From: DATCYX01 sp963714425
Lineage (GTDB): Bacteria; Chloroflexota; Anaerolineae; Anaerolineales; UBA4823
Direction: 5' to 3'
Assembly (NCBI GenBank): GCA_963714425.1
Contig: CAVQOI010000015.1
Span: 62,001 to 126,000, forward strand
Length of the DNA stretch: 64,000 nt
Shown: positions 26,998 to 35,772 of the stretch, in pieces
How the letters are laid out: each line of letters begins with the position of its first letter
Numbering within the stretch: the stretch's first letter is position 1
The notes under the pieces: model-generated
What the model was told of the DNA's origin: nothing
The model's input: the letters and a program-made list of their open reading frames with translations, nothing else
Databases searched by the model: none
Made by a program: the position numbers and the translations under genes

Positions 26998-28294
26998 GGC
27001 TTATCGACTCTTCATTGTCTAGTGTTTCAGGCACTTCGCGCTTGACGCGCACCTTGCGAATGCGCCGCCCGCTCACCTGTTCCACGATCAATAGCAAATT
27101 GTCTATCTGCACCCACTCGCCAGCAGTGGGCACCCGTCCCAGGCGGCTATACATCAGCCCGCCCAGGCTCTCTGCCTCTTCCTTGGTGAGTTGGCTGTCC
27201 ATGACCTCGTTGAAATCATCCAGGTCAATGCGCCCCAGGAAGAGATATTCACCGTCGCCAAGCTCCTGGTAAGACTGCTCCTCCGCCAGATCGTATTCGT
27301 CCTGGATATCGCCCACGATCTCCTCGACGATATCTTCCATGGTGACCAGTCCGGCGATGCCGCCGTACTCATCCACCACCATCGCCATGTGTACCCGGTT
27401 AGCCTGCATCTCAGTCAGCAGCTCGTCCACTTTCTTTGCCTCAGGCACAAAGGTCGCCTGGCGTAGCATGTCTTTCAGCGACCCGCTCGTATCCCCCTCG
27501 CGCCACACACGCAGCAGGTCTTTGGCGTACAGCAGCCCGAGAATGTTATCAACCGAATCCTGGTAAATGGGCACACGCGTATGCCCACTTTGCAGCAGCG
27601 TGTCTAGCGCATCTGCCAGTGAGGTGCTCACATCCAGCGCCAGGATATCGATACGTGGCACCATGATCTCGCGCACCAAGGTGCTGCTCAGCTCGAAGAT
27701 CGAGTTGATCATCCGCCGTTCGTCCTGCTCCAGTAAGCCGCCGCGCTGCCCGGCATCCACCATGATCTTGAGCTCATCGACCATTGTGCTGGTGGTCTCC
27801 TCGAATTCCTCCGAGTTACCCCCTGAGATCGCCAGCGGCAAGGCAGTGAAAGGTGCCAGCACAATTGCCAGGATGCGTACCAATGGACCCAGCGACAAAG
27901 CCCAGCTTTCCGCCGAGTGCCGTCCCCATTCCACCGCCAGCCATTCCAGCCAGAAGATGACCAGGATCGCCGCCAGGGTCAGGCCGATCGATGTCAGCAG
28001 TGGAGAGACCCACGGCTGTTGGTACAGCAGGATAAAGACCAGCAGCACCAACAGGGAGTGCCAGATGGCCTGCACTAACCGCAACGAAGCCCGAAATTTC
28101 GCCGGAGAGCGCAGCAGCCCGGTTGACTGCTTTACGCGCGGGTCATCCGGCTCGCCGCGGCTCAGCCAGGTCTGGCGCCAGGTCGGTACCCGCGCCAGGC
28201 TGGTATTCAGCAGTGCGGCGCTGGCAGCCGTTGTCGCCAGGTCGAGCAACAAGAACACAATGATGCCAATGACGAGAATTGGTATATTATCCAC
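26984..28294 (-). CDS. HlyC/CorC family membrane protein with CBS domains
   Basis: A 436-residue protein. The N-terminal CNNM/DUF21-like part has about four helices (residues 5-30, 75-150); then a CBS pair (about 195-320, with IMVPRIDILAL and TRVPIYQDSVDNILG); then a C-terminal CorC_HlyC domain with GGLMYSRLGRVPTAGE. Such proteins are implicated in Mg/Co handling. Start is GTG at 28292-28294, overlapping the glmU stop by 8 bases. It is part of the glmU-corC-cdd operon. Confidence 0.93.
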   Translation of the reverse strand: MDNIPILVIGIIVFLLLDLATTAASAALLNTSLARVPTWRQTWLSRGEPDDPRVKQSTGLLRSPAKFRASLRLVQAIWHSLLVLLVFILLYQQPWVSPLLTSIGLTLAAILVIFWLEWLAVEWGRHSAESWALSLGPLVRILAIVLAPFTALPLAISGGNSEEFEETTSTMVDELKIMVDAGQRGGLLEQDERRMINSIFELSSTLVREIMVPRIDILALDVSTSLADALDTLLQSGHTRVPIYQDSVDNILGLLYAKDLLRVWREGDTSGSLKDMLRQATFVPEAKKVDELLTEMQANRVHMAMVVDEYGGIAGLVTMEDIVEEIVGDIQDEYDLAEEQSYQELGDGEYLFLGRIDLDDFNEVMDSQLTKEEAESLGGLMYSRLGRVPTAGEWVQIDNLLLIVEQVSGRRIRKVRVKREVPETLDNEESISHVDG

Positions 28295-29639
28295 TGCTTT
28301 TCAGCTTTCTGATCGCCCGCCCCGGCATGCCTACAGCCAGTGTATCCGCCGGCAGGTCTTTGGTGAGCACAGTCCCGGCGCCGGTACGCGCCCCCTCGCC
28401 CACCTTGACAGGCGCAACCAGCATTGTATCGCTGCCAATGAAGGCGCCCGCCCCAATCTCTGTGGGGTGCTTCTTTTCCCCATCATAATTGCAGGTGATT
28501 GTGCCCGCGCCGATATTTACCTGTGCCCCGATTGTGGCATCGCCAAGATAGGAGAAGTGGCCCATCTTGCTGCCGGGTCCCAGGTATGAGTTTTTCACCT
28601 CACCGAAGTTACCCATGTGGACGCCACTCGCCAGGTGGGCTCCTTTGCGCAGGTGAGCGAATGGACCCGTGTCCACGTCGTCTTCAAGTACGGCGCTTTC
28701 CAGCACCGACTCCACCACTTTACAGCTGTCACCTATACGCGTATCGCGCACAATCGTGTTGGGTCCGATGCTGCAGTTCGATCCGATTGCGGTATTACCC
28801 TGCAGGAATGTGTTCGGCCAGATGGTCGTATCCTGCCCGATGGTCACACCAGCATCAATGTAGGTCGCAGACGGGTCAATCAAGGTCACTCCAGCCAGCA
28901 TCCATTGGCGGTTCACCCTCTGGCGCAGCACGGCCTCTGCCTGGGCAAGGTGCTGGCGTGTGTTGATACCAATTGCCTGGCTGGCATCCTCCACACTGAG
29001 CGCCTGCACACCCAATCCTTCGGATACAGCCAGTGCGACCACATCGGTCAGATAGTATTCCCCTTTAGGGGAAAGCGGGATGCGCCGCAGAGCGTTCCAC
29101 AGCCATTCAGCTTCGAAGCAGTAGATACTGGTGTTCACCTCGCGGATTTGGAGCTGCTCGGGTGTTGCTTGAGCAACTTCCACCACAGCCTGCACGCTGC
29201 CATCCTGCCCGCGCAGCACGCGCCCGAAGTCGCTGGGGGTCTCTGCAATCGCCGAGAGCAAGGTGACCGGACCAGAATGGGATGCCTGCGCCTGGATCAG
29301 TCTTTGCAGGGTTTCGATCGTGATCAGCGGCATATCCGCAGCGGTCACCAATACCAGGTCGGTTGTCCCGCGCAGCAGCGGTTCAGCTTGCATCAGGGCA
29401 TGCGCTGTTCCAAGCTGGGGCTCCTGCACGGCGTAGCGTGCAGCCTCACCCACTCCATCCCGCACCCGGTCGGCGGCATGACCAACCACAAGCACAGGCG
29501 TGTTTCCCGTCGCCTGGGTGGCTGCAGCCAGCGAGTGCAGCACCATCGGGCGGCCTTGCAGCGCATGCAGAACTTTAGGCAGGGTCGAGTTCATGCGCGT
29601 GCCCTGTCCGGCGGCGAGGATCACAGCGGTGGTTTTCAT
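28287..29639 (-). CDS. glmU: Bifunctional GlcN-1-P acetyltransferase / UDP-GlcNAc pyrophosphorylase
   Basis: Makes UDP-GlcNAc for peptidoglycan and glycans. The 450-residue protein has the nucleotidyltransferase signature LAAGQGTRMNSTLPKVLH at the N-terminus, then a left-handed beta-helix acetyltransferase domain (about 250-440) with hexapeptide repeats such as IGQDTTIWPN and catalytic-region HLRKGAHL. The ATG has GGAG upstream. A terminator-like hairpin at 29649-29694 lies immediately upstream of it, which ends the tRNA-Gln transcript. Confidence 0.96.
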   Translation of the reverse strand: MKTTAVILAAGQGTRMNSTLPKVLHALQGRPMVLHSLAAATQATGNTPVLVVGHAADRVRDGVGEAARYAVQEPQLGTAHALMQAEPLLRGTTDLVLVTAADMPLITIETLQRLIQAQASHSGPVTLLSAIAETPSDFGRVLRGQDGSVQAVVEVAQATPEQLQIREVNTSIYCFEAEWLWNALRRIPLSPKGEYYLTDVVALAVSEGLGVQALSVEDASQAIGINTRQHLAQAEAVLRQRVNRQWMLAGVTLIDPSATYIDAGVTIGQDTTIWPNTFLQGNTAIGSNCSIGPNTIVRDTRIGDSCKVVESVLESAVLEDDVDTGPFAHLRKGAHLASGVHMGNFGEVKNSYLGPGSKMGHFSYLGDATIGAQVNIGAGTITCNYDGEKKHPTEIGAGAFIGSDTMLVAPVKVGEGARTGAGTVLTKDLPADTLAVGMPGRAIRKLKSSG

Positions 29640-29648
29640 AGGATCTCC

Positions 29649-29694
29649 ATAAAAATAAAAAGGTTATCCTCAGGGCATTGCCCGAAAGATAACC
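29649..29694 (-). terminator. Terminator downstream of tRNA-Gln
   Basis: On the minus strand GGTTATC ... GATAACC (outer arms 29662-29668 and 29688-29694) with an inner GGGC/GCCC stem, followed by TTTTTATTTTT. It separates tRNA-Gln from glmU. The roughly 200 bases between the tRNA and this hairpin hold no gene I recognise. Confidence 0.7.
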
Positions 29695-29893
29695 CGTATG
29701 CACTTACACCTGCTCCCGAGGATGGGAGACAGGGGGGTGGAAAAGGATTGCTATTTTCCCCTTCTTCTTCAGACACAAATATAACTCACTCGAGGCTATC
29801 TCAATAACTTGTGGTATAGGGGTCCTTAGGGGATCACGCCCGCTTGTGACACGCTCACAAACCGTTGTTGGATAGCTACCAAGTTCAATCAGA

Positions 29894-29964
29894 CTGGGGC
29901 GCCCGGATTCGAACCAGGATATACGGATTCAAAGTCCGCTGTGCTACCATTGCACCACGCCCCA
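29894..29964 (-). tRNA. tRNA-Gln (anticodon TTG)
   Basis: On the minus strand a 71-base cloverleaf: acceptor TGGGGCG pairs with CGCCCCA, D-arm GTGCAATGGTAGCAC, anticodon stem CGGA with loop CTTTGAA (anticodon TTG), and T-arm CTGGTTCGAATCCGG. Discriminator G; CCA is not encoded. Reads CAA and CAG codons. Confidence 0.95.
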
Positions 29965-30066
29965 ACACTGCCCGGATTTTGGGCGAAGCGAATTGTAACA
30001 TAATTTCAATCCCAGCGTGCAGGTAGCCCGTGCTGTCGGGAGGAACGGAGAGCTGGTGGGAATGCA

Positions 30067-31137
30067 TTAGTCTTTTTCAGCATCTTCATCGACGATACCC
30101 ATCTCTTGAGCCTGGTCGAAGGAAACAGCATCTGGGTCGCTACTCTCCGGGTCAGCGTGCTCATCAGCAGCTGCCTCCCAGAATTCATCCAGCTCGCCGG
30201 TATCGAGGTCGTTTTCAGGTGTCTGCGAGAAGATCGCTTCTATTTCAGCAGTGTTCTCTTCCTCGTTGACTGGAGGATCTTCCACTGGCACCTCTGCTAC
30301 CTCGTTATTTAGTGATCCAGTTTCCCCAATTATGGGAAGGCTGGCCGCCAGGTCTCGCACCGTATCCGATACCAGACGAGCTGCGCGAGCGCGAGTGATC
30401 TCAATTGCGCCGCTATCGAAAGCTACCAGCAAGGCATGCTCCCCCCCAAGGTGAGCCACAAACAGGTCCAGCTTTGGACCAGAAAAACACATCAGATCGT
30501 CCGGCACATCAATGCCCATAGTCCGGGCGAGGCGAGCGCTGGCATCTAAGGCATCCTGGATGGCGGGAAGGAATGCACTGATCTCAACGGATGGCGTGCT
30601 TCCAGCTTGGGCGAGTACCTCGTAGCCCTGGTTGATCACCAGCACCGCCAGTGCATCCATCTCCTGGCGCACACCCTCCAGCCGTTTGCGGAGTGTCTCT
30701 GGCCTGACAGCACGCAAATCCTCCGCGCTGACTGGCGCGTTGGGCTGACCCAGGCAGCGCAGCACTGCAGCATTAAATTCCGGGATGGCGACTGGTTTGG
30801 GGATCAGCGCGTCTGTCTTAGCTTCCAAGGCCTGTTGGTGGGATTTCTCGTCGTCGGTGCTTGTTAGCAGGATCAGGCGGAGCTCTGGGCTGTTGCTGCG
30901 CAGGCGGCGGGCGAGTTCCACTCCGGAGATGCCTGCCAGGCGCAAACCGGTCACCAGTAGGTCGATCACCACAGGATGTTGGGAGAGAGCCAGTTGCGCT
31001 TCCTCACCGGAAGTAGCCTCCTGGATCTCTGGGTCTCGATCCAGGGAAAGTGAATCCAGCGCAGAGCGCAGCATACTCCGCACGCTGCGCTGGTTATCCA
31101 CAATCAATATACGGTATCGTTTACTTGCAGCTTTCAT
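30067..31137 (-). CDS. Degenerate receiver domain protein with roadblock-like domain
   Basis: A 356-residue protein. The first about 125 residues form a CheY-like receiver (YRILIVDNQ, LILLTSTDD, PKPV). The strand that normally ends in the phospho-accepting Asp reads DLLVTGLRLAG, so Gly replaces the Asp and the domain is a pseudo-receiver. Residues about 155-280 contain a pattern like Roadblock/LC7 proteins (LAVLVINQGYEVLAQAG, then an alpha helix and LVAFDSGAIE). The last about 75 residues are very acidic. A longer frame starts at 31233; the ATG at 31137 sits behind an extended -10 box. Probably a regulatory adaptor, possibly for a small GTPase. Confidence 0.75.
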   Translation of the reverse strand: MKAASKRYRILIVDNQRSVRSMLRSALDSLSLDRDPEIQEATSGEEAQLALSQHPVVIDLLVTGLRLAGISGVELARRLRSNSPELRLILLTSTDDEKSHQQALEAKTDALIPKPVAIPEFNAAVLRCLGQPNAPVSAEDLRAVRPETLRKRLEGVRQEMDALAVLVINQGYEVLAQAGSTPSVEISAFLPAIQDALDASARLARTMGIDVPDDLMCFSGPKLDLFVAHLGGEHALLVAFDSGAIEITRARAARLVSDTVRDLAASLPIIGETGSLNNEVAEVPVEDPPVNEEENTAEIEAIFSQTPENDLDTGELDEFWEAAADEHADPESSDPDAVSFDQAQEMGIVDEDAEKD

Positions 31138-31150
31138 TCCAGGAGGGATG

Positions 31151-31156
31151 ATTCTA
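31151..31156 (-). promoter_or_regulatory. -10 box for the pseudo-receiver gene
   Basis: On the minus strand TGA then TAGAAT, 13 bases before the ATG at 31137; no Shine-Dalgarno, short leader of about 6 bases. Confidence 0.5.
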
Positions 31157-31162
31157 TCATGC

Positions 31163-31744
31163 TTATGGCCCCCCCTTTGCAGGGCCATAGAGTTGCTGGC
31201 GGAATCGTTTTGCCAGGGTGAAGATTCCAACACTAGCAGAAATCACTGCCAACAGGCTCCACCAAAGCGACAGGAATGGCGTGAAGAACAATAGCCAATC
31301 ACCACTATCCAGGTAATAATATGTATCCTGAGGCGCCATCACCCAGCGCCCGTCCACCTGCTTTGTGTTGAAAACGAACCGATGGTAATTCTTGACATCG
31401 AAGTAGAGATACTGATAATAGCCAGCCTCCGATACATCTATGAGCACCATCAGTCTCAGGTTGGGGTTAGCTTCTGGCGGGCGAAATCTAGAGCGCAAAC
31501 CGGTGAGTTCGGTAAATATTGAAAGATCGCCTGTATTCAAGGCCTGCTCGATAGCGATTGCCACTGAGCCTGGTGAGGCGTATTGCTTCTGGTAATCCGA
31601 CGTGAAGAGGGTTTGGTCGTACCGGAACAAAGCCTCGATGCGCACAAACATGATGTACAGCCCAGCGGCGAACAGAGGCAATAAAAATAAACCGATGCCG
31701 AGGTAGACGACCCACTTTTTCATGAGCAGAGGGAAGTTTACCAT
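31163..31744 (-). CDS. Two-pass membrane protein of unknown function
   Basis: A 193-residue protein with a membrane helix near residues 9-32, an extracytoplasmic region of about 110 residues (many aromatic residues, e.g. YYQYLYFDVKNYHRF) and a second helix near 155-178 followed by a basic tail. I do not recognise the family. A longer frame starts at 31780, but the ATG at 31742-31744 has AGGAGG 9 bases upstream and is preferred. It is divergent from the permease gene at 31789, so their promoter regions overlap. Confidence 0.65.
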   Translation of the reverse strand: MVNFPLLMKKWVVYLGIGLFLLPLFAAGLYIMFVRIEALFRYDQTLFTSDYQKQYASPGSVAIAIEQALNTGDLSIFTELTGLRSRFRPPEANPNLRLMVLIDVSEAGYYQYLYFDVKNYHRFVFNTKQVDGRWVMAPQDTYYYLDSGDWLLFFTPFLSLWWSLLAVISASVGIFTLAKRFRQQLYGPAKGGP

Positions 31745-31788
31745 GATCTTATACCTCCTTCCGTGGTATGATTCTCTCAAGGGTCACC

Positions 31789-32952
31789 ATGTTCCGTTTC
31801 ATTCTAAAGAGATTGGTGTCTGGGCTGATCATTTTGTTTCTGTTCCAGACGGCGATCTTTTTTGTTGTCCAGGTTGTGCTCCCCGGTGATTTTGCCAGTC
31901 ACTTCACACTCATGCTCAGTAACCAGGAGATCATTGAGTTTCGAGAGCAGCTTGGCTTGGATCTGCCGTTGTGGCAGAGCTACATCAACTGGCTGGGAAA
32001 CCTCGTGCGTGGCGACCTGGGGCTCACTTACTCGCTTTGGGGGTCGGGCGAGTCAGTGTTGGCGGTCATCCAGCGTGTTGCCCCACCCACGATTCTGGTC
32101 TTTGGCGTGGGTACTGCCCTGGCATTCCTGCTCGGGCAATGGCTGGGAAAGGTTACCGCGTGGAAGGGAACCGGATTGGCGTCCGGTTTGGTTACATTCA
32201 GCGGCATCGCCTTGTATACTTCTTTCCCCCCCTGGTTAGCTTTCCTCCTGGTCTATTTCCTGTCCACGCAACTGGGATTGCTGCCTCGCCTCATGAGTAA
32301 CAGGCTGTGGCAGGAAGCGCCTTTCTCCAGCAGTGAGATCATGATGAGAATGGTGCTCGCCCTGCTTGCTGTCCTTGCCATGATCTTCTTGCTGAACATG
32401 ATCATTCGAAGGGTGATGCGTACTGCCCTACCAGCTATCCTATTCGTCCTCTTGGCAGCAATAGGATGGGTGGCAAGCTGGCATTGGGGGGGCATCCTGC
32501 CTTATGCTGTGGATATCGCCAAAGCCGCCTCGCTGCCGCTGATTGGTTACGTACTCCTCTCCTTCGGTGAGATCATGCTCATAATGCGCACCAGCATGTT
32601 TGATGTAATGCACGAGCAGTACGTGCACACAGCCTTTGCCAAAGGGTTGACCAGCCAAGCAGTGCGTGATCGCCACGTCGCACGGAATGCGATCCTGCCA
32701 GTGCTCAGTGCTCTTGTGATCCGGCTGCCATATCTGTTCACCGGCGCGGTGATGCTCGAGCGCGCCCTGAACTGGCAGGGCATAGGCACAGAGCTGTTTA
32801 TGGCGGTTGGTTTGCAGAATATTCTGCTCGTAATGGGCCTGGTTCTGGTGATTGGTGTGATCTCGCTGGTCGCCCGTTTGATATTGGATATCTTGCAGGT
32901 AATGATGGACCCGCGCATACATCTCGGCGCTGGTCAACTCAAGGGGTTATAA
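31789..32952 (+). CDS. ABC transporter permease, DppB/OppB type
   Basis: A 387-residue membrane protein of the peptide/nickel permease group. It has an N-terminal helix, a periplasmic loop (QEIIEFREQLGLDLPLWQSY is the family block), about five more helices and the EAA-type loop that contacts the ATPase (FAKGLTSQAV... ARNAILPVL). A stretch of about 60 extra residues around 180-245 with additional helices is longer than usual. A start at 31768 is possible; the ATG at 31789 has AAGGG 6 bases upstream. Two bases separate it from the DppC-type gene. No solute-binding protein or ATPase is nearby. Confidence 0.85.
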   Translation: MFRFILKRLVSGLIILFLFQTAIFFVVQVVLPGDFASHFTLMLSNQEIIEFREQLGLDLPLWQSYINWLGNLVRGDLGLTYSLWGSGESVLAVIQRVAPPTILVFGVGTALAFLLGQWLGKVTAWKGTGLASGLVTFSGIALYTSFPPWLAFLLVYFLSTQLGLLPRLMSNRLWQEAPFSSSEIMMRMVLALLAVLAMIFLLNMIIRRVMRTALPAILFVLLAAIGWVASWHWGGILPYAVDIAKAASLPLIGYVLLSFGEIMLIMRTSMFDVMHEQYVHTAFAKGLTSQAVRDRHVARNAILPVLSALVIRLPYLFTGAVMLERALNWQGIGTELFMAVGLQNILLVMGLVLVIGVISLVARLILDILQVMMDPRIHLGAGQLKGL

Positions 32953-32954
32953 GC

Positions 32955-34334
32955 GTGAGCTCCCGGGCAGAAGTCGCAATACAACTACGTCAGATCACCG
33001 AGCAGTATGACCGTTCGCGCAGATCGTTCTCCATTTGGTGGCGCAGGGCAAGAGAAACATGGCGCGTATTCGCCATCAACCGGATGGCGGTTTTTGGGGT
33101 CCTTTTAATCCTGGTGTATGCGCTGATGTCTATAGCACATCCGCTGCTTATGTCAACAATTTGGACCAAGACGATTTACGACCCTCATGTGGGCTACGAC
33201 CTGCAAATATTCTCCCATCCTTCGCTGCCCAGTCCTGGTCACCTGCTGGGCACCGATACCCTGGGTCGCGATGTTCTCAGCCGGCTGCTAGCAGCCACCA
33301 CACCCACATTCATCCTGGCTTTAACAGCAGCTCTTTCCACAGCGCTGATCAGCACACTCAGTGGGGCATTCGCCGTGTATTTCGGCGGTTTCCTGGAAAT
33401 ATTCCTGTCGCATATCTCAGACCTTTTTTTGCTCGCCCCAGCGCCGCTGGTGATGGTTGTGATTGGGGGGACGGTTGATATCAGCCCGTGGATGTTTGGA
33501 CTCCTGTATGGCTTGATCGCCGGGCTGGGGGGCGGGGCGATCGTTATGCGCTCTCAGGCTCTTACGATCATCCACAAACCCTACATCGAAGCCTCCCGCG
33601 TCGCTGGAGCTGGCGGAATGCAGGTGGCTTTCGGGCACTTGATCCCGAACATGCTCCCCCAGGCGGCGGTGCAGATGCTGGTTAGCGTGACAGGGGCGGT
33701 ATTTGCCGACGGTTTCAGTACTTTCCTCGGGCTATCACGTACGCGCCTGAACTGGGGCAGTATGATCTACGACAGCTTTACTTACCAGGCAGTCAATGCT
33801 GCTATTACATGGAACGTCCTGATCCCCTCGGCGCTGGCGATCTCCCTCTTCGCCACAGCATTCTATCTGATTGCTCGTGGCATTCACGAGGTCGCTGAGC
33901 CGCGCCTGCGCGGGTCTTCCGGCAGGCTTCACCCAGCAAAGAGGACTGCAGATCCAAAACCAGCCAGACCAGCCAGGAAACTGGCTTCACCACAGCCAGC
34001 ATCTCTAGAGGACACAGCGCCTGTGTGGGTGATGGCTGGAGCACCTGTAAAACCAGCCAGGCCGGAGGCAGCTGCCTGGAGACAGTATGTGGCAGCCCGC
34101 CGTGCCTGGCAGAGCGGGAAGCCTGCCCTGGCTGCCACTCGCTACACCGCCTTGATCCGGTCCCAAGACCTGCTTGTGGAGATTGTGGCAGACCTGCACC
34201 AAGCGTTGTTGCAGCACCCGAATGAAGTATGCCTGTGGCAGGCTCTAGGTGACACCGAGCTGCGTCTGGGAAATCCTCAGCGTGCCATGGACGCATACCG
34301 GCAGGCACAGCAACTGCTAAACACCCAGAGTTAG
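32955..34334 (+). CDS. ABC transporter permease, DppC/OppC type, with TPR-like C-terminal extension
   Basis: A 459-residue protein. Residues about 1-305 are a DppC-type permease with an N-terminal helix, the family loop LLGTDTLGRDVLSRL, and the EAA loop EASRVAGAGGMQVAFGHLIPNMLP. After the usual end (about residue 310) there is a Pro/Ala-rich linker and then about 80 residues (375-455) reading as TPR-like helix pairs (CLWQALGDTELRLGNPQRAMDAYRQAQ). A typical DppC is about 290-310 residues, so the tail is an unusual fusion. Start is GTG at 32955. Confidence 0.85.
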   Translation: MSSRAEVAIQLRQITEQYDRSRRSFSIWWRRARETWRVFAINRMAVFGVLLILVYALMSIAHPLLMSTIWTKTIYDPHVGYDLQIFSHPSLPSPGHLLGTDTLGRDVLSRLLAATTPTFILALTAALSTALISTLSGAFAVYFGGFLEIFLSHISDLFLLAPAPLVMVVIGGTVDISPWMFGLLYGLIAGLGGGAIVMRSQALTIIHKPYIEASRVAGAGGMQVAFGHLIPNMLPQAAVQMLVSVTGAVFADGFSTFLGLSRTRLNWGSMIYDSFTYQAVNAAITWNVLIPSALAISLFATAFYLIARGIHEVAEPRLRGSSGRLHPAKRTADPKPARPARKLASPQPASLEDTAPVWVMAGAPVKPARPEAAAWRQYVAARRAWQSGKPALAATRYTALIRSQDLLVEIVADLHQALLQHPNEVCLWQALGDTELRLGNPQRAMDAYRQAQQLLNTQS

Positions 34335-34428
34335 CCTCGTCCACAGCTTGATCTCCGGGGTGTTTTGTGGTTGGTTCTTTTGCCAGCCAGGAGATAAGGT
34401 TCGGATGAAAGCAGCAGGATCTGGGGGA

Positions 34429-35772
34429 TTATTCGTACTTCAGAGCATCCACCGGGATTAACGTTGCCGCTCGGAGAGCTGGATACAATCCGGAGAGTAA
34501 CCCGATCAGCGTAGAGAAGATCAAGGTGAATACTGGCAGCCAGGAGGGGGTGAAAACGGCGACAGATGGCGGTAAACCGCCCGTCTGTGCTGTCTGCCCT
34601 GCCAGGTAAGCTAATGCAAGCACATTCAGGATCTGCCCGGCGCTCCATCCGAGCAGCACACCGCCAAGGCCGCCGATAAAACCGATCCCGGCTGCTTCAC
34701 CCAGAAAAACACTGAGTACATCGCGGTTGGTAGCGCCGATGGCTTTCATCAAGCCGATCTCGCGTGTGCGCTCCAGGATGGCCATTGCCATCGTGTTGGC
34801 GATGCCAATCGCGGCCACCAATAGGGCGATCGCTCCCACCCCTCCAAAGATAACCTGCAGGATGACATAGAAACTATTGATCCCCTGCACAAAGGAGGCT
34901 GGTGTATACACCTGGTACCCCAGGCTTTCTATGGCATCTGCCACATCCAGCACCTGGCGGGCGTCCTCCACTTTGACCACCGCTTGTGAGTAGCCGTCTT
35001 TATTGCGGTTGATGCGTTTGCCGATGCCCCATTCATTAAATGCGGTGACGTCCTCCATTGACATGTACATCATGTAATCAGGCTCGCCGCGTTGCTCCTG
35101 TAATACACCTGCCACCCGGATCGGCACGACCTTACGAACTTCGGTGCCATCCAGTGTGTACTTGATCAGGGTCAGTTTGAGGTTGGCGTCTGTCAGGTCG
35201 GGAGGCGTGGGTGGCTCCATGCCCGGACGCCAGCGCGGGTTGTAAAAGCCCTGAGAAACCAGTGCTCCCACGATGACGGTGCCCTTTTCTAGAGAGAGCG
35301 TGCCCGAAGCTGGAGTCACTCCCAGGACGCTTAGATCGGAAACGCCCACCCCAGTGATGGAGGCATAGCCTTCCAGCCGCCCAAAGGTGAGTAATCCGCC
35401 TACGCTTAGCCAGTCGCGCGAGATGACCGCCTGCACGCCTGGAATGGCTGCTAACTCGCTCAGTGAGTCGGTGGTGATTAGCTTTTGGTTTGGGGGTGGC
35501 GCGCTGCCCCCGCCGCCTCCTCCTCCAGGACCGATAAATACCTGCCCAGACGCGCTGTACTCCCCGTAGTTTGGCATCACCTGGATTTGGGTCAGGTCTC
35601 CGATGCCGTAGAGCTGCTCGTTGGCGTTGCGCTGCAGCCCGATTGCCAGCGAGACCAGCACCACAACCGCCGCCGTACCGATCACCACACCCACTGCAGT
35701 GAGGGCTACGCGAGCTTTACGCCTCCCCAGGTTTTCGATAATTAGCAGAAAGAGGTCGAAGAATCTCACCAA
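34429..35772 (-). CDS. MacB/FtsX-type ABC transporter permease
   Basis: A 447-residue permease with four membrane helices: one near 15-45 and three in the C-terminal FtsX domain (about 315-440), where ERTREIGLMKAIGATNRDVL is the family signature. The large external domain (about 50-300) has a Gly/Pro-rich loop of seven consecutive Gly near residue 80. It is the last gene of a four-gene minus-strand operon; its start abuts the stop of the TIG/CARDB gene. Together with the ATPase it should form a non-canonical, mechanotransmission-type exporter. Confidence 0.9.
   Translation of the reverse strand: MVRFFDLFLLIIENLGRRKARVALTAVGVVIGTAAVVVLVSLAIGLQRNANEQLYGIGDLTQIQVMPNYGEYSASGQVFIGPGGGGGGGSAPPPNQKLITTDSLSELAAIPGVQAVISRDWLSVGGLLTFGRLEGYASITGVGVSDLSVLGVTPASGTLSLEKGTVIVGALVSQGFYNPRWRPGMEPPTPPDLTDANLKLTLIKYTLDGTEVRKVVPIRVAGVLQEQRGEPDYMMYMSMEDVTAFNEWGIGKRINRNKDGYSQAVVKVEDARQVLDVADAIESLGYQVYTPASFVQGINSFYVILQVIFGGVGAIALLVAAIGIANTMAMAILERTREIGLMKAIGATNRDVLSVFLGEAAGIGFIGGLGGVLLGWSAGQILNVLALAYLAGQTAQTGGLPPSVAVFTPSWLPVFTLIFSTLIGLLSGLYPALRAATLIPVDALKYE

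Noticed and set aside
27567..28589. Long plus-strand ORF opposite the CorC/GlmU genes
   Set aside because: It lies antisense to well-supported genes, has no start signal and shows no family pattern.
28617..29807. Plus-strand ORF of about 396 residues opposite glmU
   Set aside because: Antisense to glmU, no domain features and no SD.
29695..29893. Riboswitch or small RNA between tRNA-Gln and glmU
   Set aside because: I could not match a known class; only the terminator hairpin is clear.
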